From: Entrophospora sp. SA101
Taxonomy: Eukaryota; Glomeromycota; Glomeromycetes; Entrophosporales; Entrophosporaceae
Assembly (NCBI GenBank): GCA_958430865.1
Contig: CAUDNR010004378.1
Span: 136,906 to 151,473, forward strand
Length of the DNA: 14,568 nucleotides
Reading direction: 5' to 3'
Position numbers and translations under genes: made by a program. Shown here piece by piece: positions 9,174-14,568 of the stretch (positions within the stretch are counted from its first letter, which is position 1; every line of letters begins with the position of its first letter). The notes under the pieces are model-generated. The model searched no databases and was not told the DNA's origin. It worked only from the letters and a program-made list of their open reading frames with translations.

Positions 9174-10297
9174 TGTTCTGTTTGTGCAAGATATAATACT
9201 AATTATCAGTGGTGTCAATCATGTGATCCCAAATTGTTAGCTCAAAGTTGGACTAGCAGTGGTAATGAAAAATTGGATGAAATAATCAGAAATACACAAC
9301 TTGAAGCCAAAGGATTTGATAGCTATCATTATCTTGAATGGATTCCTTATGACCAACTCATAGTTGATGAAGGAATAGGTGAAGGTGGTTTTGCAACTGT
9401 GTATAAGTGTTACTGGTCAGATGGTCCTAGATATGTTAAAAGGAATAAAAGATACTATTGTATAAATGGTTATGTAGCATTAAAAAAGTTTAAAAGCTCA
9501 CAAAATGTTTCTGAAGAATTTTTAAAAGAGGTAAATAATTTGATGTAATTAGTTAACAATTAAAGACTTTTAAATAATATATTAATTTTTTATTAAATTT
9601 CATAAAGCTTCAAAATCATATTAAATTTATAGGGCCTTATTACAAGGGTGTTGTTAATATTTATGGCATTTCACAAGATCCAAATACAAGAGAATATGTT
9701 CTCATAATGAGATATGCAGACAAAGGAGATTTTAAAAAATATTTAAAATCAAATGGCACAAGATGGGATGATAAAATTAAAAGACTTTATGATATTGTCT
9801 CAAGTTTAAATACATTTCATCAAGAAAAACTTACACATGGTGATCTTCACAGTGGTAATATTTTATATTTTGGTTATTTACACCAGGCAATGATTACAGA
9901 TTTAGGGTTATCAGGCCCAACTAATCAAAAAATATCAAGTAAAAATGGTATAGTTGGAGTACTGCCATATATTTCACCAGAGGTATTAAATAAGAAGTCT
10001 TACACCCAAAAATCTGACATCTATAGCTTTGGGATCTTAATGTCAGAATTATCAACATGTCAACAACCATTCAAGAATCAACCACATGATCTAGATCTTG
10101 CTATCAAGATCTGTAATGGCTTAAGACCTAGTTTTTCAGACAATACTCCAGAATGTTATATTAGGTTAGCATACAAATGTACAGATGCTGATCCTAAAAA
10201 AAGACCAACAGCAAATGAAATTTTAAAAATTATTACTTTTTGGAAAGATGCAGTTGCATATGATGATTCTAAGTATTATTTTAAAAAAATAAATTAA
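9174..10297 (+). CDS. TKL-type protein kinase, 5' end incomplete
   Basis: Predicted protein-serine/threonine (TKL-like) kinase of the large family expanded in arbuscular-mycorrhizal fungi. Exon 1 is 9174-9530 and exon 2 is 9608-10297, separated by a 77-nt GT-AG intron (9531-9607). Together they give about 348 residues. An N-terminal Cys-pair knuckle (CSVC...WCQSC) precedes the family signature NTQLEAKG...LEWIPYDQL. The kinase core has the glycine loop IGEGGFATVYK, lysine in VALKKF, catalytic loop HGDLHSGN, DLG, ISPEV, KSDIYSFG and KKRPTA. HRD is HGD and DFG is DLG, but the catalytic Asp and Asn and the metal-binding Asp are present. No ATG exists between the in-frame stop at 9129-9131 and the core; the first in-frame ATG is at 9707, beyond the ATP-site lysine. 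The start must therefore be in an unseen upstream exon, non-ATG, or lost. The frame stops at 10295-10297 just after the kinase domain, while family-like tail sequence continues in another frame. Confidence 0.85.
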
Positions 10298-10727
10298 AAG
10301 AAATAAGAAAAATATTTGAAAAAGCAAATAAAAAGCCCTTTAACCTTCCAACAATTACTGCAACTGTTCATCCAAATGCTATTTATACAAGTAGATTATT
10401 CAATTTTACAAATCTTCCACAACCTGTAAACTCCAATAAAGTTACAATTATCAGCAACAATATTGGTAATTATCATCAATTATTTAATTTTAAAATTCAT
10501 TTAATATCAGCATTAATATTATTTATTATGTTATAAATTATCACATTTACAGAACATCAAATTGATTTAGATAATATTAATGGTAACTTTTGATTATTGA
10601 TTTTAAAATTTAACATCAACACAATTATTACATATATTATAGTAATAATAATGGTAACCACATTATTTTTATTATGTTATAAATTATCATATTTATAGAT
10701 TCTAACCAAATGGATTTAGAAATTTAG
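10290..10727 (+). pseudogene. Severed C-terminal tail of the kinase gene
   Basis: Just after the A7 run at 10283-10289, the next frame is coding-like and matches what I know of the C-terminal tails of this family (EIRKIFEKAN, then HPNAIYTSRLFNFTNLP). It splices on through GT-AG introns: exon to 10465, intron 10466-10552, exon 10553-10582, intron 10583-10698, exon 10699-10727 with a TAG stop. The last exons encode EHQIDLDNIN and DSNQMDLEI. One extra A in the homopolymer would link it to the kinase frame. Introns in this gene are about 77-116 nt, so no plausible intron could bridge the shift. Either an inactivating indel or an assembly homopolymer error explains it. Confidence 0.6.
10523..10698 (+). 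repeat. Duplicated intron 3' end in the kinase tail
   Basis: Positions 10523-10552 and 10669-10698 match at 28 of 30 bases, each ending at an AG acceptor. They are followed by related mini-exons containing ATTGATTTAGA and ATGGATTTAGA (QIDLDN and QMDLEI). AATGGTAAC donor sequence also recurs, at 10579-10587 and 10650-10658. This indicates a local duplication of acceptor plus exon plus donor. Confidence 0.7.
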
Positions 10728-11836
10728 ACCTACAAATAAATTTCACTCATTTGATTATTGGAATTTTACATCAGTTTTTATTATTGTGAGAAAACATTAT
10801 TTTTGTTTTAATGACATGATCAATCACTATTTATTTAGATATCAACATGATATATTTTGTCTATCTTATAGTTCAGGCCAATTACAGAGATTTAATTGTA
10901 AAAGTTTCAGTCAACCAGTAAAAAAAAATTTTATTTGTTAAACTGGTTTCATTTAAATCATTTTATTTTCCTATGATAATAGTTTTGGGTGTTGTAACAG
11001 TTTATATATTTTATATATTATTTAATTATCATAAACAAATTTCCTTTTTTAAAAATAAAATTTCATTTAGAACTTTAGAACTTAACCTTGTTTTTTTTTT
11101 GTGGAGAACTGAATGATGTGTAACAAACAATTTTTTGTACATTTTTTATTATTATTTGATTGCTTTATAAGCTTTTTTTTTCTAACAGGATTAATTGATA
11201 AATGATGTAAGTTGGAAAACAAAATCGCATTATTTAAAGAATAACTTCATCATCACCAAGCTTTAATGATTGATTTATTGTGACTCAACAATAAAAGAAT
11301 TTCAGCATTCTTTGAAGATTTAAAAGTAATAAGATGTACAAAACCTGTGTAAAAGTCATTCTAAGTACCAATATTGATCAACCTATGTTGCTTCAAACTC
11401 AGACACTAAATATGGCTCAAGCACATTATTAATATTATTGTGTATTACTATTATGCATAGTTAACTTCAAAGATCAAAAATTTTGAAAAAACATCAATTT
11501 AACACAACTCATATGTAAAGACAATTTGATTTTATAAATGTAATTAATATTAAAAGAATAGTTTAAAATATATGGAAAAAAAATAAGTAGTAGTAGTTTA
11601 ATTAAGTAAAATTTCTCCCATGATAATTATTCTTCTTGCATCATACATATGTAGTGTAAAATAGTAAATTATAAATCATGGGAAACGTATAAATCGGAAA
11701 TGATTTACAAAAAGTTACACGCAAATAAAATCGGAAAAACTGATCAAGTGATCAAAACAGTTCAATTTATTCAAACACCAATAAAATAATTGACTCACGG
11801 AAATATTGGAAATATAAATATTCCAACATTCTAAAA
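10728..11836. other. Non-coding region downstream of the kinase
   Basis: No convincing reading frame is visible. An AATAAA at 10735-10740 may serve the kinase transcript. A small inverted repeat (10913-10919 with 10942-10948) and a 9-bp inverted pair (11616-11624 with 11675-11683) are present, the latter possibly marking the edge of the element that follows. Otherwise I see nothing specific. Confidence 0.45.
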
Positions 11837-12138
11837 TGTAACGAATTACAAAGTCTCAGAATAATATTTAAACGAAAGAATTTTACATGACTCATGTTGA
11901 CTAGAAATTACTTGAAAATAATTCTACATGGAAGGTTTAAATAATGATTAAAGAATACATTAATTAGTATAATTTAGGATTTTAAAGAAATCGGAGAACT
12001 AGATGATAGAACCTCTAAAATGTATAAATACGTGTAAATTTCTCTTTCATGTAATTATTAGTTTATTAGTTTTTATTAGTTTTTTTTAGTAAACTCAAAT
12101 ATTATTATAAATAAACCTTGACCTTGACCTTGACCTTG
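11837..12138 (+). mobile_element. LTR- or LINE-end-like module with (ACCTTG)4
   Basis: The stretch contains a TATA box (TATAAATA, 12023-12030). About 80 bases later there is an AATAAA (12110-12115), followed at once by four ACCTTG hexamers (12115-12138). A short promoter-to-polyA arrangement is typical of LTRs, while a short tandem hexamer tail is typical of some LINE 3' ends. The left boundary is a guess based on a TGTAAC start. No second copy is visible, so this would be a solo LTR or truncated element. Confidence 0.35.
12115..12138 (+). repeat. (ACCTTG)4 tandem hexamer
   Basis: Four perfect ACCTTG copies overlap the last base of AATAAA and directly adjoin the TGTTAT start of the next candidate element. 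Confidence 0.95.
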
Positions 12139-12348
12139 TTATCTTTGAAAATTACATTTTCGTAATTAATAATTAATTACTATCTTACCTGGGGGATGCC
12201 TTTGATAAGTATAGTTGTATATATTTCTTTAATCTTATTTTCTTTATTTTTATTTTAGATTAGGCCAACACCTAAATAAGTGAAAACCCTAGCTAGGTGT
12301 GGTCAGTAAAGAAACACTGAACCATTAAAACATAACACAATGGTATCA
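12137..12348 (+). mobile_element. Candidate short LTR plus primer-binding-like site
   Basis: The 201-bp segment 12137-12337 begins TGTTAT and ends ATAACA, a perfect 6-bp terminal inverted pair of the TG...CA type. Three bases later TGGTATCA (12341-12348) matches the start of the initiator-Met tRNA primer-binding site of Copia retrotransposons. The segment also holds an imperfect hairpin (CCAACACCT with AGGTGTGG). No matching 3' LTR and no gag/pol frame follow in the window, so any element is a relic. Chance cannot be excluded. Confidence 0.3.
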
Positions 12349-13625
12349 AGGAAGATACTGGGATTATTATCAGAAGGGATAATAATTGATATGTTCCGGC
12401 TCAGGCAGAAAACATAGCAACTGCTGAGAAAACGTTACCGGATGGGAGGTAAGAAAACTTGCCCTGCAAAGAGTTAAATAGCTTGAGCGCTATACAGAAA
12501 AGAAAGTAATCAAAGAATTACACAACTGGATACTGCCATAGGAAGGGATAAATAATATTATAACTAAATCCAAGAGATTTGTATGAGACGCGGAATTTTG
12601 ATCTCACACTATATGAAAAACGGAGATTTTTTTTTTTGAAGTGAACGATAATAATTTTATTTGTGTAACGTTTATATTGAATGACATTTGATTTGCAATG
12701 TCCTGTGACTATTATGTGTCGGCTAATCACAGAAAAAGTCCTATATATAAAATTTTTCAGGTCACCTGATAATAAATAATCAGGAGGATGATACCATTCA
12801 GAGTCATATTTAAATGGAGCTTTACAAGCATCCGATATCTTTTGTGTTTCAATTTCTTGGAATATTTCTTTGGGTCATTAAGAAATTTAAAATTTATGAT
12901 TCAAATTTTGATTGGCGCAAGAAGATACAATGCTAATGCTTTGTAACCAAATTTAAGACCAAATTAATCAAATTAGTATTATTGCAGATACAAAAAATAA
13001 GTTCTAGTAATTCACAAAGATAAATAACGTTTCGCCTATATACATAATACCTTATCTTTTTATGAGTGAGGTGTTAAGGGTTAATACTCTAGGCATTTTA
13101 TATTTGCCATTCTGAGGATTAATGACCTTTTTTTGTTGCCCTGATTTTTTTTCATTTCACCTGACATAAAAATCTCTATAGCACAAACAGCATTAATATT
13201 GGTATAGAGTTTTTTTTTACCAATTATTATTGGGGAGAGCGTATTTAATTGAAAGAAAATTTATTTAGTCGAAACTATTTATTAACTTGCTTCTAATATT
13301 TATTAAACTTTATTTATTACCAAGTTAAATTTATTAAAACTTTATCGCAAAGTTATGTTTAAAGTACATCGAATTTAAGCTTCTTATATACAATTAAATG
13401 GTTTCAACATCAACACTATTTTATGCTTTACACATAAATGTATGTCTCTGGTGTAATTACAACTTTATGTCTTATCCATAAGGTAATGTTTTAAACATGA
13501 TATTAGTCATGCTAATTCCTAGCAAATAATAATAAAGTTAAATAATTTTGAGTTTCACGCATTTCTATTGGAAAGCCCATGTGTCTAGCCACTAAGAGTT
13601 AGACTTAAAGCTCCGAATGAGTTGA
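12349..13625. other. Non-coding AT-rich region
   Basis: No supported gene. A short coding-like patch beginning with ATG at 12340 (MVSRKILGLL...) hits TAG at 12415, then reads on for about 19 codons. It could be an eroded gag start if the candidate LTR is real. The remainder is AT-rich, without repeats or frames I can defend. Confidence 0.4.
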
Positions 13626-14338
13626 GTTGGAGCTAACTTAATATCTTTACAGCTTGTTCAGAGCTTTATACAAGACCAATGGGTAGAACTCATGGAAATG
13701 AGGATACAACAAAAATATCTTCCAGGACATTATATGGCTTTCAAAGTTGATTGGATTTTCATTTCTGCGTGGTTTTGTTGTTACTTGGCAATCATTTATT
13801 ATGAATAATAATGTCAAATGTAGACATGACACAATAGTGAAGGGAAAGGTATCCATATTTGAGGAAAGGATAAAAGATAGATTGTGTTTTTATTCTGATT
13901 CGACCAATAATACATAGATACATATGTATAAAATATTAAATACAAGATAAAAATCACCAGAGTAATTGAATGTGAAGAAAATACTTGGATCAAAGCCATT
14001 GATGAGTATTTGGTCACTCTATCATTATTTCCAAATGATAATATTATTGTTAACATCATGAACTTCTTTTTCATCATCATCACTTTACATCATTTTTTCT
14101 TCTCTTTGTCAATCCACTCCCGAATTGCTCTTTCTATATTAATATAGCAAAAAAACATTTGACATAATCCAATTATAAATAAAAATGGAAACCGTAAGAA
14201 AGAAAAACTTGTAGATAGTAATAGAAGGTAATATTTCATAGTGGTAAAGAAGATATATCTAAACCACGGGAAAATGATGATGAAGAACCACCAAAAGTCG
14301 ATAGAGAAACATTTTGTAAAGCACATAAAATATTTTAA
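13626..14338 (+). pseudogene. Broken coding-like patches, unknown gene
   Basis: Several protein-like patches lie on the plus strand in different frames. 13626-13808 follows a CTTTACAG acceptor-like site and reads LVQSFIQDQWVELMEM, then LPGHYMAFKVDWIFISAWF, and stops. 13801-13917 reads NNVKCRHDTIVKGKVSIFEE and so on in the next frame. 13947-14147 includes VIECEENTWIKAIDEYLVTL. 14240-14338 reads SGKEDISKPRENDDEEPP, then KVDRETFCKAHKIF, and stops. The order and balanced composition suggest one eroded gene or transposon ORF, but I do not recognise the family and found no splice chain joining all patches. Alternatively, some may be chance frames. Confidence 0.35.
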
Positions 14339-14568
14339 AGCTGCAGCTGAATACATGAGGATGTTCTATTTGTTTTTGTGAAATAACAGGAACAAATTTA
14401 TTAATAAAATCCGTTAACAAGAAATCCACTGTGTTGTGATGAGGTTTGAATGTAAATCCTATGTAGGAAAAAACTTCCTAATGTTAGAGAAAATTTCAAA
14501 AGAGAAAACTGACTTTAACACAGCTTGCTTGGGAGAATATGCAAAATGATAATATACATGACCCAAAT
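14339..14568. other. Window end, nothing recognised
   Basis: No gene, RNA or repeat that I can support. Confidence 0.4.

Noticed and set aside
10913..10948. 7-bp inverted repeat with A/T-rich loop as a terminator
   Set aside because: Rho-independent terminators are not expected in a fungal nuclear genome and the stem is short; likely chance.
8588..12590. Shared TATGAGACGC at about 8583-8592 and 12576-12585
   Set aside because: Only ten bases are identical and flanks match poorly; too short to call a repeat family.
12518..12730. 70-codon minus-strand frame
   Set aside because: No known domain and no expression signal; composition is compatible with chance, although the region could be a repeat.
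13647..14356. Three minus-strand frames of 69-89 codons
   Set aside because: Rich in Phe/Ile/Tyr/Ser as expected from antisense AT-rich DNA; the plus-strand patches look more protein-like.
1..14568. CRISPR array, operon or defence island
   Set aside because: No regularly spaced repeats with unique spacers; introns and fungal gene families show this is eukaryotic DNA.

Overview
The window looks like nuclear DNA from an arbuscular-mycorrhizal (Glomeromycotina, Rhizophagus-like) fungus. It is extremely AT-rich, and the coding regions are split by many short (72-136 nt) GT-AG introns. It carries a TKL-type kinase of the lineage-expanded 'NTQL...EWIPY...GGF' family, which I associate with these fungi, embedded in repeat-rich gene-poor DNA. 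The organism call is inference from family recognition and base composition.

Layout. 1-1534: non-coding, containing the left copy of an exact 77-bp repeat, a three-stem fold-back and a degenerate direct repeat. 1535-1981: an unrecognised 148-residue membrane protein ORF. 2090-2861: frameshifted coding remnants. 2940-8320: the one clearly intact gene, CLU1/TIF31 (clustered mitochondria protein), which I resolve into 18 exons and 17 introns encoding 1256 residues with all phases consistent. It includes a 55-nt exon and an in-frame 10-copy DSKPE minisatellite. 8559-8726: an orphan two-exon gene fragment whose right end is the second copy of the 77-bp repeat. 9174-10297: a complete kinase domain with no visible ATG. 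Its C-terminal tail (10290-10727) is cut off by a shift in an A7 run and has a duplicated intron/mini-exon. 10728-14568: no intact gene, but an LTR-like promoter module ending in four ACCTTG units, a candidate short LTR with a primer-binding-like site, and broken coding-like patches near 13.6-14.3 kb.

Functional picture. CLU1 is a housekeeping cytosolic RNA-binding/mitochondrial-distribution factor and should be constitutively needed. The kinase belongs to an expanding, birth-and-death family and appears damaged at both ends. The rest is mobile-element and duplication debris. I see no operon-like or defence-island organisation, no CRISPR array and no RNA gene. The most interesting items are the exact 77-bp repeat (which may be a genuine duplication boundary or an assembly-graph vertex), the severed kinase tail, and the expandable repeat inside CLU1.
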